From Lotus japonicus (Eukaryota; Streptophyta; Magnoliopsida; Fabales; Fabaceae), in NCBI RefSeq assembly GCF_012489685.1, contig NC_080044.1, forward strand, positions 28,066,369 through 28,130,368: DNA of 64,000 nt, in the 5' to 3' direction. The translations under genes and the position numbers were made by a program. The notes under the pieces are model-generated. The model saw only the letters and a list, made by a program, of their open reading frames with translations. It was not told the origin of the DNA and searched no databases. This document shows positions 11,629 through 22,225 of the stretch, piece after piece (position 1 is the first letter of the stretch; every line of letters begins with the position of its first letter).

Positions 11629-14600
11629 CGTGACACCCCGATTTCGGTGGCGTCACTTTAGTAACCAAAATAAACTTAATGCGGAAAAACGTGATATATT
11701 TTTTTTTCGTCGATAATATAAACAAGACTGAAATAAATAGAACGCAAATGCGAAGGACAACAGAACTAATATACAATATATATTACAGCCCCCGCTGTAA
11801 GTAGCAACCTCGTCACGAGTAACCTCCAGTGACGGAAAGGAGAAAAGTGTAACGTCCGTAGGCAATATGTACAGACCATAGTAAAGGTGAAGTGTCCGCA
11901 ACACAAACCTCAAAAACGAGAATAAGTTAGCCCAATCGGCCTGAAACAAAACCTCCTAAGTCCAACCAACTCTCTGTGATTCCCGTAAAGAAACCACACA
12001 AAAAGCTATAGGTGGGAAACTACCCTGTCCCCAAGGAAACAAATGATGTTCAGAGCTAAGACTCTACTCCTACACTAATCCTATCTCGAGGAGCTCACAC
12101 CAGCACTAAAACCTACATGCTAGCATGATCGTCGTCTGAATCTGAATCCAGAACGACCAAGTCTATGTACACCATCCGTCCTCCTCTCGTTACCGCTATG
12201 CGCTCCTGTTCCAGCATCTCAACCCTAGTTCCCCCCGAGGGGTGAACCATCGTGAATCAGTCCGCCATGGACATCTGACAAAGGGCGTAGTCCGCCAAAG
12301 CACACACAGAAGACGCAAGGGTCAACTCCAAAGAATTATGTAATTAATAAATCCAATAGGTAAAGATAAGGAGTAGCCACTTAGGCTTATAAGTTATAGG
12401 TAGCATCCTAGGGTTGTATATTCCACAATGAATATAAAAGACAGTATTAACAAATAGCATGCATCAAATAGGGTTAACAATTATCAATCACACTTAGCAA
12501 CTAAGTTAGTATGCATGTTGCATGAAATGCAGATGCAGGTTAACCCAGTTAACCAAATGCATTCCGGAACGGATGGGCACTAACGAGTCAATCCTAGCAC
12601 CAGCAACGGTGGGACCATTTCCGCTCGCGTGTCTCTTACACCACACAAAGTGTAGTCAGATCAGCAGTGAACCCGAAGGCCTGCCATTTCGGTCTGCTAC
12701 TAAGAATCACCGTAGTGTTCTTTTATGGAAATCCGGGTCTTATGACCATTTTGGAATCCACCGAGGTCCGGAGTTCGTCCCGTGTTAATACCTCAAAATG
12801 AGTGCATGAATGCAAAGTGATTAGCCAAACAACGTCTCCGACCTCACTCGACACGTCGCCACGTGTTCTAGCTAAATTAATGTCTCTAAAAGCTTACCCT
12901 AAGGTAACAGTCGATTCTGCGACAAAAGATAACACTTCACAACAACACATTATCTCATGATGATCTCCAAATCATCTGACTCATCTCCATCCGATGGTCG
13001 AAAATGCTCAACGAGCAAAGAGTATCAACATACTCGGAAACTACCTGTTTCCCGGCTTATCCCTTGGATAGCCCAACAACACAACTTGCTCCACGAGCAA
13101 AGGAGTATCAACATACTCAAATTATTAACTTTCTCAACACTTGGATCCGACGACACTTCTCTTTTTTTCAAAACTAAACTTCAATCCCTAAGCTTGCATC
13201 TGAGATTGTTATCATTAATTAAAGGTTTAGAGGTTGTTTAATGTCTTATGAATTTTCCTTGTAAAAATAGTTTCCATTTTGTCTTATCGTATTTCCTATG
13301 AGTTTCAAAGCTCCCATAATCCCAAGTAATTCCCAGAGAATGTCTCGATCCACTAAAACCATAACAAGGCCCAAATCTTCGTTCGTCCTATCAAACTTTC
13401 CCCAAAATCTCAAAATAAAATCGGCATGACCTGCCCGTTATTCTCACTACTCAGAATCACAGATATCAGTGAAAAGACATAATTAAATCAGCACAGTCAA
13501 CCAACATGTCATATATCAACACATCCTAGAATAATCACGTAGCACTTAGCATATAAAGCATGCATCACACATCCTAGATTACCCACTTAGCACGTACCAT
13601 GTAAATCAATTTCAAAAATATTCAGTAGATGAATCATCTACATTGTCAGCCGAAGCCTCAGAAAACATTTTTCCAGTCAAACACAAACAAGTGCATAAAC
13701 AGTAAATCAATGTCGAAAGCATCGACCCTAAGCATTAACTAAGGATTCAGTGAGTAGCCCTCACCTGAAGATTCTCCAGGGTTCCCGTCTAGCGTTCCTT
13801 CACAATCAATGCCTTGCTCTTCAGGAAATTCCTCAAAAGCACCTTTAGAGCAAAACCACAGAAATCAATCACAATGAGTCAGAAACTCAGCAAACAATAC
13901 TCACTAAGGTTACATGAAGCAGTATATACTCTGAGGTACGATAATCTAGCGCGAAAGGACAAGTTTTCGAAAAAAGAATTTTCCTCCCTCCCCCCTAGGG
14001 TGCTCGGCCACTATTGGTAATTAGGTGGGTCGATTTTTCTTCGATCAAACTTGGTTCCTAGGTTATTATTAGTCGTAACTAAGGGTATTCTAAACTCGGA
14101 AAAATTATCGGATCGAAAACTAACGCAGGGGTATTTTGGTCAATATTTTAGCTCAGAATTTCAAAACTAAAATTTCGAAAAGCAAATTGGATGGGGACGT
14201 CACCAATGACGTTTATGACAACTAATCCTACTAGCACTAAGCTAAGGCGATAGTTTTCTCCCCAAAGGACGAAGCTTTGCCCCAAAATGGGTATTTTAAG
14301 CAAAATTGAAACTCGACGGTAGTTTTTCGAGAATCGGCGAAGTATTATTAGCTAAACATGCTCTTGGGCACGTAGGGAAGATGTTTAGAATCAAAAATGA
14401 AGTTATCAGGATAGTTTTGCAAAAACCTCAAAACTATGAGCACAGAAAGACATAGAGAAAAGCTATGGAAAAGACGATCAGAGGTAAGGATTAGCGACTA
14501 TACCTCGATACCTTCAAGCAGCAACTGTCGAATCAACGATCAAGCAAGAAATGAAGAAAATCTCTTATCTTCCTCCTCCTCCAAAGCTCGCGGGTTCAAG

Positions 14601-15360
14601 AGAGAAAATGGGTAAGATTTTTTTGTGTTTTTTTTTTCTCATTTCTTGGCTATATATAGAAGTTGGAAAAACGCGGGAAAATGAAAGTTTCGCGATTCCG
14701 ATTTTTCTGGCTTCATTCTCCGTGAATTCTAAGATAGGTTTTGGCGATATAAATCCAAAACTCAAAAGAGGTTTCCTTGTATTTTAAGTGACTAATGCAA
14801 AGTCGGTGTAAAACTATTTTACCCGATAAGTTACTTTTTGAATGTCGGAATAGAAAACTTCCTTCTGAAGAAAGATTGAGATCATCAAGAGAAATGGGTG
14901 TATGCGTGTAGAATCTTCATTTGAAGATCCGAATAGAAAAAGTCTTCATTGTCGATTGATTCTAGGGTTTTGAACTATCAGGGTTTGAGTTTCGGCAAAC
15001 TTCCGGTGATTGGAATCGGACGTTCGTACATCCTAGAGTTTCGCCTTGAAACGATTGTTATAAAAAGGAATAAGAGAAAGTCTTATATTCCTCTTGGAGA
15101 TTTTTGGAATTATTCCTATAGTGTTCCAAGGGTGGAATTTAGTCTTTTCCTAAGGTTCTTGTCCTAGGCTTAAGCGAATCGATCGTGCTATACCTTTTAT
15201 CGATTTTGATACAATCCTTAGACTTTTCATGAACTTTCTCCTTCATAAATTTATTTCATTTAGTAAACTCTTGTTCAGGTTTCCCTTCACGATACATCAA
15301 CCCTAATCGTGAATAAGAACTTTATTCACTTAGCATAAGCTTAAAAACTTGGGTCTTACA
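11629..15360 (-). repeat. 5' LTR of the Tekay-type element
   Basis: Direct repeat of 3240-6962. It differs by a 12-bp insertion near 13290, a 5-bp deletion near 14840, a C insertion near 11638 and about 42 substitutions counted by eye. The plus-strand edge is CG rather than TG at 11629-11630, so the element-strand terminal CA has become CG. It would contain the element promoter. Confidence 0.95.
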
Positions 15361-15365
15361 GTTCT

Positions 15366-16448
15366 CAAGATATCTTTTTATCTAATATATTTCCATTTTC
15401 TAAAAGAATGAATATTATTATTCAATTTAGGTAGTTGAATTACTTTTGAAAATATTTAATTTTATTATTAATATATTAATTACAGAGAAATTTGTTATTG
15501 CTTCCTTTTCTATTAATACAAACGTAGGAAACTTTTACTGCTTAATTATTTAATTAAATTTTTTATGATAATTAAATTAAAAAATAAATGATTGTGACTA
15601 ATATTTTTTTTTGAAATATTTTGTATCTAATTAAATATTTTATTAAATTATTATATTAACTCGTATCAACTTTCCTACCTCAAATAAAAGTGTAGTTTTT
15701 GTTTATTTGAGTGTCTAGGTTTATTTATGTTTTCACCATTTTTTAGAGAACTAAAGTGTTATGTTTCAGGAGTCATTTGTCATGTTCTATTCTTCCTTAT
15801 GCAACAAACAAGAAAATTAGTTGGTAGTTGAACAACTAATTGATTTGAAAATTTTATTGATAAGTTTTTAGTTTAGTTTAATGTATATAATACAAAGTTT
15901 TTTTTTTGTTTTTTGGTGTATTTATACCAAAATTTCAATTGAGTTGTACATTTTAGTATGTAGTTGAATAGCTAATGACTTAGGCAATTTTATTCATTTT
16001 TAATGTTTAATTTATTTTTTTTAATACAAAGGAAAATTTTAATTCAAAGGTTCAAAGTAACTTTTACATTTTAGTAGGTAGTGTAAAAAATAGTAATAAG
16101 TTTTATTTATTATTTTTTTAAAAATCTTCAACTTATGATGAATAATTATTATTAAATTAATTTTAATTTTAATAAAAGATTAATATTAACTATCTAATAT
16201 TGTTATTAATGTAAAGTTAGTCAATTTCAATTATTATTATTACTTTAAAATTTCCCTCATTTGTAATGAATAATTAAAATTAAAATAATATTAATATTTA
16301 ATTTAAAATATGAGAAATTGAAAAGTTTAACCATTACTAATTCATAATTAATAATAAGTGAATGTATATTGAAAGTTAAATAGAAAATTGTTTAACTTCA
16401 TTGTTTTATCATTAATGTATTTAATACTTATAGCTCAAGTGAGCTTTA
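15366..16448. other. Right arm of inner Helitron, AT-rich, no gene
   Basis: Very AT-rich, with long T tracts and no open frame of note. It continues the inner Helitron after the gypsy target duplication and ends at the TATATATA-rich Helitron start. Confidence 0.45.
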
Positions 16449-16854
16449 CATATATATATAGATTCACTAACATAAGTATTTTCTTAATTAAAAGTGGTGT
16501 TTGGGAATACAATTTTAACTTTTTAAAAAGAGCTTCTTTGGAAGCCAGCCCCAACAGCTTGAGCTTTTTTGGGAAGCATTTTCTAAAACAAACATGCATA
16601 TCACTATATTATTTATTTCATCACTAATCAGCTTATATATATAAAAAAAAAAATTGATAAGTTTGATAGGCAATAGGGAACCGCAAACATTTACTTTTTT
16701 TTTTCGTAGACGGAATAATTTGAAAAACGTTTTTCAAATGGATTATTTGAATAGTGTTTTGATGAATTTTTTGAGATACTTGAAATAGTTTAAAAATAAA
16801 TTATTGTTTTGGTTAAAAATATAAGAACTTTATAAGAAATTCTTGAAATAGTCC

Positions 16855-16990
16855 CGAATAATAGCTAAAGTGGTTAGAGCTGTGGACATATATATGAGTT
16901 AGGGAGGGGGAGGTCCAGGTCAACTCTGGCGGGCTGTAGTTTATCTTTCCAATGTACAAAAATAAGTACTTGGAAAAATTTTAGAATAAA
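16855..16990 (+). mobile_element. Possible tRNA-derived SINE fragment
   Basis: TAGCTAAAGTGGTTAGAGC at 16862-16880 fits a pol III A box. A decayed B-box-like AGGTCCAGGTCAACTCTGG follows at 16911-16929. The spacing suits a plant SINE head, but the B box lacks the core TTCGA. The rest of 16463-17679 is AT-rich and shows nothing else I can support. Confidence 0.35.
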
Positions 16991-17679
16991 TGATGGGGAA
17001 GATAATTACATATAATGTATGACCAAACGAACTCTAATATCAGTAATAATTAATGGTAAAGAAAAAAGTAGTGAAAAAAATTTCATATGAATTACCCATT
17101 CGCTCTTATTTATACAATCATATTAAGATAATTACGCTCATTAAGAAAACCTATAATGAAATCAATTAATGTATTGATTTTAAGAAAGTTTATATAACCT
17201 TCAATCTTTATTCTTAATTAATGTATTGAGTAATGTGGTAGAAAATTAATTATAAGTGATAGTGAAAACATTACAATTACAAAAGCTAAATAATACAAAA
17301 GGTTTATAGAATAGAATAATAAATATTCATAAAATTTAGTAGAGATTCTTATATCAAAGGATATCAAGTTTGTCTTTAAATCTCCTCTCATCTAATCTCC
17401 TCTTATTGGACTTCGTCATGTATGGTGAATGAGTTTCGGTGGGAATAGTTAATGGTCTTGGCATCATTCGTTTGTTGTGTTGTAGTGAATGGTCATTGAC
17501 CATGTTATTTGCATTTTATTTGAACTTCTAGATTTATTTGCTTTTTTCATTTCAGTGGTTCCTTTTCGTGCTACTCCCATTATCTTCTTTTTTTGTATTT
17601 GAGTTTAGCACCCCATGCACTAAGGTTGAATACAATTCTTTGGCTTACCTAAAAAAATGTCAGTAGTAGTTTTTTGTAA

Positions 17680-17999
17680 GGGTTAAATTTGTTTCATGTC
17701 CCTGACTTACAGGGTAGAATTCAAATAGGTCCCTAAAAATATTTTTGTCGTTTGCCAAATTACTATTTAGTGCCTAGGTGGCCATGTTTTACTCGATCAA
17801 CATCTTATGTGTAATTCCAAATCACCCCAAACCTTCTACTCCCTTCCTCCTCCCCTCCCTCAGCCCAGAACTAGGAACCGCATAACCTTCCCCTTCCCCC
17901 ACCCTCCTTCTCCTCTTTCCCCAATCAAAAGACATAAAAATAATTTTAAGGACATATTCTGATTCTACCCTCTAAATCAGGGACCTATAACATATTTAA
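17680..17999. mobile_element. Foldback/MITE-like element, about 320 bp
   Basis: The left end (GGTTAAATTTGTTTCATGTC, then CCTGACTTACAGGGTAGAAT) recurs inverted at the right end around GATTCTACCCTC...CAGGGACC...ATTTAA, giving imperfect terminal inverted repeats of about 50 bp. This 'ccctgaac/aggtcccta' style matches the MULE-like elements near 36 kb. No clear target duplication was found. Confidence 0.45.
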
Positions 18000-18124
18000 G
18001 TTTTTTAAATTATTCGAGTATTCTAGATAATATTACTTCTAAATTTTTCGTAACTTATGTATTGAGTAGTTTCTAGAAAAAAAAAAACTTACACCATTTT
18101 TAATGATTAAATTTCATCTTGCAG

Positions 18125-18334
18125 ATAACCTTATTTTTCATTTACTATGGGGGTTGTGTTAATTGCGCCATTGCTGATAGGCACTCGGAACCTAATAAAA
18201 CATGGTTTGGTTCGATGAATGCAAAATTCAAGGAATTAACCCTTTGGGAGAAGTATGTGACGTCCATATATTGGTCGACAGTGATCTTTAGCTCCACTGT
18301 GACAGCAACAATTAGTGACGAGTTGCATGCCTAG
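18125..18334 (+). pseudogene. Captured exon of a Shaker-type K+ channel (pore region), decayed
   Basis: Just after a good splice acceptor (T-rich tract ending ATCTTGCAG at 18124) an open stretch reads ITLFFIYYGGCVNCAIADRH..., then ...NKTWFGSMNAKF..., then LWEKYVTSIYWSTVIFSSTV and ...DELHA. The order matches the plant AKT/KAT/SKOR pore region: S5 end, 'TWIG' turret, 'RYVTSIYWS' pore helix, then selectivity filter and 'DLHA'. The GYGD filter is gone, replaced by unrelated residues. The frame ends in TAG after DELHA. An intron 3' end joined to one exon, inside a candidate Helitron, is the usual sign of gene capture. It is not a working gene. An alternative is a remnant of a local, otherwise deleted channel gene. 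Confidence 0.6.
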
Positions 18335-18555
18335 GGAATCTGGGCTTGCAAAATATATGCATATACCAATTTTGAAGAAGGGATGTAACTGGATTAGGTT
18401 GGTTCAGATTTAAGATGTTCAAATGTTCTGGACTAGTCAAATTTATTCGGTTTGGGTTGGCATAGCAGATTTAAAGCTGATGTGGCAAATAGTAGGTATG
18501 GAAGAAATGATGAGTTGTTGATGCCACATTCTACGCTTTATAATAGATAGATAGA

Positions 18556-19051
18556 TTTATATATTTCCATTTGTTCTTACCTTTTCATTTATTCTGCAAT
18601 ATTTTCTTTACTTCGTCAATTCGGCTTAAATTCTTAAAAGTTCTTCAATGACATGGACTTGCCGGTGAATTCATTTGTTTTTTATTTTTTGCCGTGCTTC
18701 CTCCAATGCTACACCATGAATGGCATGACCAGGCCCCTATTGTCAAGTTCAACTCTCACTTTGCTGAAAGGGCTTCTCAGTTGAAGCCCACTTTTAAATG
18801 CTTACTCTTGATGAATGAGATGTATGAGGTGGTAATTTTAATCGAGTTATCTTTTATTGTTCTTTGTAATTAATGAGACATGAGCCAGAGAAATGTGAAA
18901 AGATTTTGATCCTATGCCTCATACTTATAGGAAATATGTATATAGTACAAACCGTTGAAGGCACAGTGATCTCAGTTATTATTAGTTAATCGATGTTATT
19001 ATCAGTCTTCATTGCAAACATTGAATAATGCAATACTGTGTTTTATCCGAT
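18556..19051. other. No gene seen
   Basis: Short frames only, with no repeat edges I can define. A GAAAAGGATTTTGATCC-type patch at 18890-18915 shows no known motif. Confidence 0.35.
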
Positions 19052-19742
19052 ATTTAGAAAACCAGACCGGTCATTAAACCGGTGGAGGCACAAGCTTAAG
19101 GTTTAAAGGTTGAACCGGGGTCGCACCAAGGTCTGACCATAATAATTTAAATAATATATTACATATATTAATATTGATAATATATGCTATTTTTGTGAAT
19201 AATAAATAGCTTATTAATAGTATATGATGAATTTTTTTTTATTAAATATAAACACAAATTATTACTTGGTTTATCTCTATATTAAAATAAATATAAACTT
19301 ATGTCATTAATATGTAGTATATAATACATTCTTGTGTATCCAAGTGATTATTACTCACAAATTAAATATATGATAAATAAATACAAATTGTAAAAAGCTT
19401 TAAGCGAAAGCCTTACCTGCACTGATGCCATTACAAGTGTGCTTGGAGTGATGACGTATAAATTTGTGAATTGTCTTCATTTAATAAGTAATATATATAT
19501 ATATATAGCTTTGGCAATTATAACTTAACTTCAAAAGTGTCATAGTGGTATGCATTTCTTTTTCCCACCCCAACGTTCATGTGTTCGAATCCTGACTGCT
19601 GCATTTTTTTCATTTATTTAAGGATTGTGAACCGGCCGATTCTGACCGATTTTTCTAGTTCCAGACCGGTTTAGCGGTTCTTTCTACGGTTTGATGAATG
19701 GCCGGTTATATATACCGATCTAGTTCGGTTTTCAGAACACTG
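19052..19742. mobile_element. hAT-like element with ACCGG-rich ends and internal tRNA-like boxes
   Basis: The ends are imperfect inverted repeats rich in ACCGGT/CCGG: TTTAGAAAACCAGACCGGTC on the left, AGTTCGGTTTTCAGAACAC on the right. The interior is AT-rich. At 19538-19597 it holds an A-box-like TGTCATAGTGG and a near-perfect B box TGTTCGAATCC, as in a tRNA-related sequence. No transposase was seen. Similar ACCGG-rich ends occur at 41.7-42.3 kb. No target duplication is convincing. Confidence 0.4.
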
Positions 19743-20292
19743 GTCTTATCCATTAAAATGTGCATAACATAACTACTAAATTAATTTGTTGAGACCCTCT
19801 CCCATTAGTGGCACCCATGATCATCATAAGGGTGGGACCCAAAATTAAAGCATTGGTGTTCATTACGTAGGGACCTAATTTTTGCGTCATGATTCATTGC
19901 AACTACACAAAAAGGAGAAAAAAATTAGTGACGGTTGGCTCTGGCTGCTATAATTTCATGTTGGCAATGGTGAACTGTTGAAGCATATAAAGTGCCCAAA
20001 TCTAAAAAAGTGATCACAAAGTAGGTAAAGGAATTAATGGAATGGATTAACAAACCCGTGTTATAGAAAAGAAAGCAAACTTGTGGACCTCATATTGGTC
20101 CAGATTTTTAATTAAAATTGCTCTGTCTGCCTTATCCAATTAACTACTCAATATGCTTGTTGGCCCTTGAAGGTGTCATCAAATATATATATGATTACAT
20201 TGCATCTATTATGAATAGGGAACATCACTAGTTTAGAATTTAGATAGTAAAGTTTCAAAGAAATAGTTTCCCATTTTCAGGAGAGGAAGAGC
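19743..20292 (+). promoter_or_regulatory. Upstream region of the serine-rich gene; TATA-like 20184-20191
   Basis: A TATATATA stretch about 105 bp before the ATG, followed by AT-rich leader, is a plausible core promoter. No other element could be supported in this 550-bp interval. Confidence 0.3.
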
Positions 20293-20577
20293 ATGGAAAG
20301 TGAGCAGATCCCAAGCAAGGAAATGAAAGTTGAGATCCCATCAAAGAGTGAAGTGGTGGAGTTTCATGGGGGACAAGGTGGGCTTACTAGACAACCTAGT
20401 ATGACCAAGAACAATTGCCTGTGCTCTCCAACCACACATGCTGGTTCATTTCGTTGCAGGCTTCACCGTGCGCCTAGCGTCCAGAGGACCATAAGTATGG
20501 AATCAGAATCGCTTCGCGATCAGGCATCTGCGGTTCAGGCTTCTGTGGTTGATGTCAACAAGGATAGGATGTGTTGA
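20293..20577 (+). CDS. Small serine-rich-family plant protein (CLCSPTTHAGSFRCRLHR motif)
   Basis: A 94-residue single-exon frame. The diagnostic feature is the block NCLCSPTTHAGSFRCRLHR at residues ~41-59, preceded by VVEFHGGQGGL and a RQPS segment. This is the signature of a small plant family usually annotated 'serine-rich protein-related', of unknown biochemical function. It has no signal peptide or membrane segment. The three cysteines in the core might bind metal or be redox-active, but that is a guess. The start is the first ATG after a purine-rich GAGGAAGAGC leader, and it gives a typical length for the family. A C-terminal cysteine (DRMC) ends the protein. The nearest real neighbour is the minus-strand NPH3 gene 6 kb away. 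I recall that Arabidopsis members (At1g67910, At1g24577) share the motif and that At1g67910 lies next to an NPH3 gene. The motif makes this a confident call. Confidence 0.85.
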   Translation: MESEQIPSKEMKVEIPSKSEVVEFHGGQGGLTRQPSMTKNNCLCSPTTHAGSFRCRLHRAPSVQRTISMESESLRDQASAVQASVVDVNKDRMC

Positions 20578-21166
20578 TCTTCTAGTTGAATTGCTTGAAT
20601 ATTATTATTAAGATGCTATATAGTTAATTTGATCTGTCTAAACAGCTTAGGCTTGGCTTGTCATATTTACTACATTGTATGGAGAATGCTCTAATTTATG
20701 TTTTCTTTTGTGGTATATATGGATGAAACATAATAGCAACTCGATCATGAACATTTATTTTGCCGTGCTCAGATGAGGTTGTCAAAATTTTGGCAGATGA
20801 TTTATCAATTAAGGATTATAAACATTCAATTTTATCATCTACTCTCATAAGGATTATAAACATTCAATTTATCACACGCTCAAACTCTCATCGCCGCTGC
20901 AATCTCCTCCGATGCCGATTCCATGGCTTCTACTGCTGTCATCTTTGTGCAAAGTTGTTCTTCTTTCACAATTTCATGAAGACATACCCTTCTATTAGAA
21001 TGTATGCAGATTTTAATCTTGTTCAATGATGTGAATTGTATGGTTTTGCACTTATTTTCTAACTTGCTAAATATTGTATGATCTAGCTATGAATTGATTT
21101 GCCAAAGTGGAAAGAATGAAGGACACAGTCATAATTGTTGTTCAAATATACATAAAAAATTGGTGG
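20578..21166. other. 3' flank of the serine-rich gene, no further gene
   Basis: Probable 3' UTR and intergenic DNA. A direct repeat containing AAGGATTATAAACATTCAAT occurs at about 20813 and 20850. A short frame at 20760-21029 has no recognisable domain and is probably chance. Confidence 0.4.
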
Positions 21167-21171
21167 TAATT

Positions 21172-21517
21172 TGTAGGGGATTCAATCACCTCGATTGCAC
21201 TGAGTATTAGAGCGAGAAATCATAGATAAAGCACACAACATCTTTGGTCACGCAGTTCGGCCAAATTGCCTACCTCTGCGGCTATAGAGTAGCTATAGCT
21301 CCTTTGTATTACTTGTGGCATGAAGCATGTGGTACCAAGTACAACTTTTAGGGTTACATTGTTATCCTATTTATAGTGGATTCTATTCATCTCTATTTTA
21401 CAATAAAATCCTAATAAATCCTATAACAATCCCTTAAAACCTTTTACAATCCACATTAAATCAAATCCTAATATACTAAAGATTTTAGCCCAAAATATAA
21501 TGAGCCAAATCTCAACA
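21172..21517 (-). repeat. 3' LTR of the TRIM-like element (complete)
   Basis: TG...CA bordered, 346 bp. It carries CTATAAATAGG on the minus strand (near 21370), a good TATA box. The adjacent plus-strand ATCTCCACCTTGG is the complement of a polypurine tract. Confidence 0.85.
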
Positions 21518-21793
21518 ATCTCCACCTTGGCGAATTCCGGACTCCCCCTATGAAGATCTGCTGCTTTAGTTTCCTGATTCTGATTTCTGGGATTGAACTC
21601 CACCTTGCTCAACACCCTGTTGCTTCACTCCTCCACCTTGGTATCCATCCACTTCTCCTTCCCTGGCGTGGCCATCACCTCTTGAAAGTAGACAAATCTC
21701 CACCTTGTTCCGTGTCTTTCAGATCCGTCGGTTTCTCCTCTCACAACGTCTTCTGCAATCCTTGTTGACCTCCCTTCGCAGCGGAAGATATCA

Positions 21794-21920
21794 GCCGTCA
21801 CTATGGTTACTAACCATCGGCCCCTCCGCAGAAGTTACCCGGCCGTTACCATGGTTACTAACCATCGGCCCCTTTGCGGAAGTTGTCCAGCCGTTACCAT
21901 GGTCCCACGAACCATCGGCT
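21794..21920. repeat. 48-bp tandem repeat inside the TRIM-like element
   Basis: Units starting GCCGTYAC at 21794, 21842 and 21890 (the third partial) contain ATGGTTACTAACCATCGG and GCAGAAGTT-like parts. Because 48 is a multiple of 3, open frames on both strands arise here without being genes. Confidence 0.85.
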
Positions 21921-21929
21921 TTGATACCA
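21918..21929 (-). promoter_or_regulatory. Primer binding site of the TRIM-like element
   Basis: The minus strand reads TGGTATCAAAGC two bases from the LTR edge, one mismatch from the initiator tRNA-Met site TGGTATCAGAGC. Confidence 0.75.
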
Positions 21930-21931
21930 CT

Positions 21932-22225
21932 TGTAGGGGATTCAAACACCTCGATTGCACTGGTAGTAGAGCAAGAAATCACAGATAAAGAACACAACAT
22001 CTTTGGTCACGCAGTTCGGCCAAATGTCTACCTCTGCGGCTATAGAGTAGCTATAGCTTCTTTGTATTACTTGTGGCATGAAGCATGTGGTACCAAGTAC
22101 AACTTTTAGGGTTATATTGTTATCCTATTTATAGTGGATTCTATTGATCTCTATTTTACAATAAAATCCTAATAAATCATATAACAATCCCTTAAAACCT
22201 TTTACAATCCACATTAAATCAAATC
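21932..22225 (-). repeat. 5' LTR of the TRIM-like element (3' part missing)
   Basis: Matches 21172 onward but stops at AAATC, where a second LTR copy begins. About 57 terminal bases are absent. Confidence 0.8.

Larger units (their letters stand above)
3240..15360 (-). mobile_element. Ty3/gypsy Tekay-type chromovirus, minus strand, 12.1 kb
   Basis: Two direct LTRs of 3,723 bp and 3,732 bp flank a 4.67 kb interior. The plus-strand edges read TGTGACACC...GTCTTACA, and the 5-bp target duplication GTTCT is perfect (3235-3239 and 15361-15365). The coding order on the minus strand is Gag, protease, RT, RNase H, integrase, chromodomain-like tail, which with the long LTRs fits the Tekay/Del chromoviruses. 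By eye the LTRs differ at about 42 positions plus a 12-bp and a smaller indel, roughly 1.1 percent. With the often-used 1.3e-8 substitutions per site per year this means about 0.4 million years (inference). The outer base of the 5' LTR is mutated (CG instead of TG on the plus strand at 11629). Confidence 0.95.
2168..16462 (-). mobile_element. Helitron-like element interrupted by a gypsy element
   Basis: On the minus strand the element starts TCTATATATATATG (plus 16462 down to 16449), preceded by A. It ends with the hairpin CCCGTGC-aac-GCACGGG, an 8-nt spacer and CTAG (2168), followed by T. These match the Helitron rules: 5' TC, 3' hairpin plus CTRR, insertion between A and T, no target duplication. 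Subtracting the inserted LTR element and its 5-bp duplication leaves about 2.2 kb of AT-rich DNA without a replicase, a normal size for a non-autonomous copy. The 3' end is clear. The 5' end is inferred from the typical start sequence and the A|T context. Confidence 0.55.
361..18551 (-). mobile_element. Candidate outer Helitron, minus strand, heavily nested
   Basis: The 3' end on the minus strand is a hairpin (7-bp stem CCCGTGC/GCACGGG, 3-nt loop) followed 8 nt later by CTAG, with a T next to it. This is the Helitron 3' signature and A|T insertion rule. A possible 5' end is a TCTATCTATT-like start on the minus strand at 18547, 18551 or 18555; the GATA repeat makes the exact base ambiguous, and a T follows on the plus strand as required. 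No Rep/helicase ORF was seen, so it would be non-autonomous. It would contain the inner Helitron, the gypsy element and a captured channel exon. Linking these two ends is inference; the 3' end itself is well supported. Confidence 0.42.
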
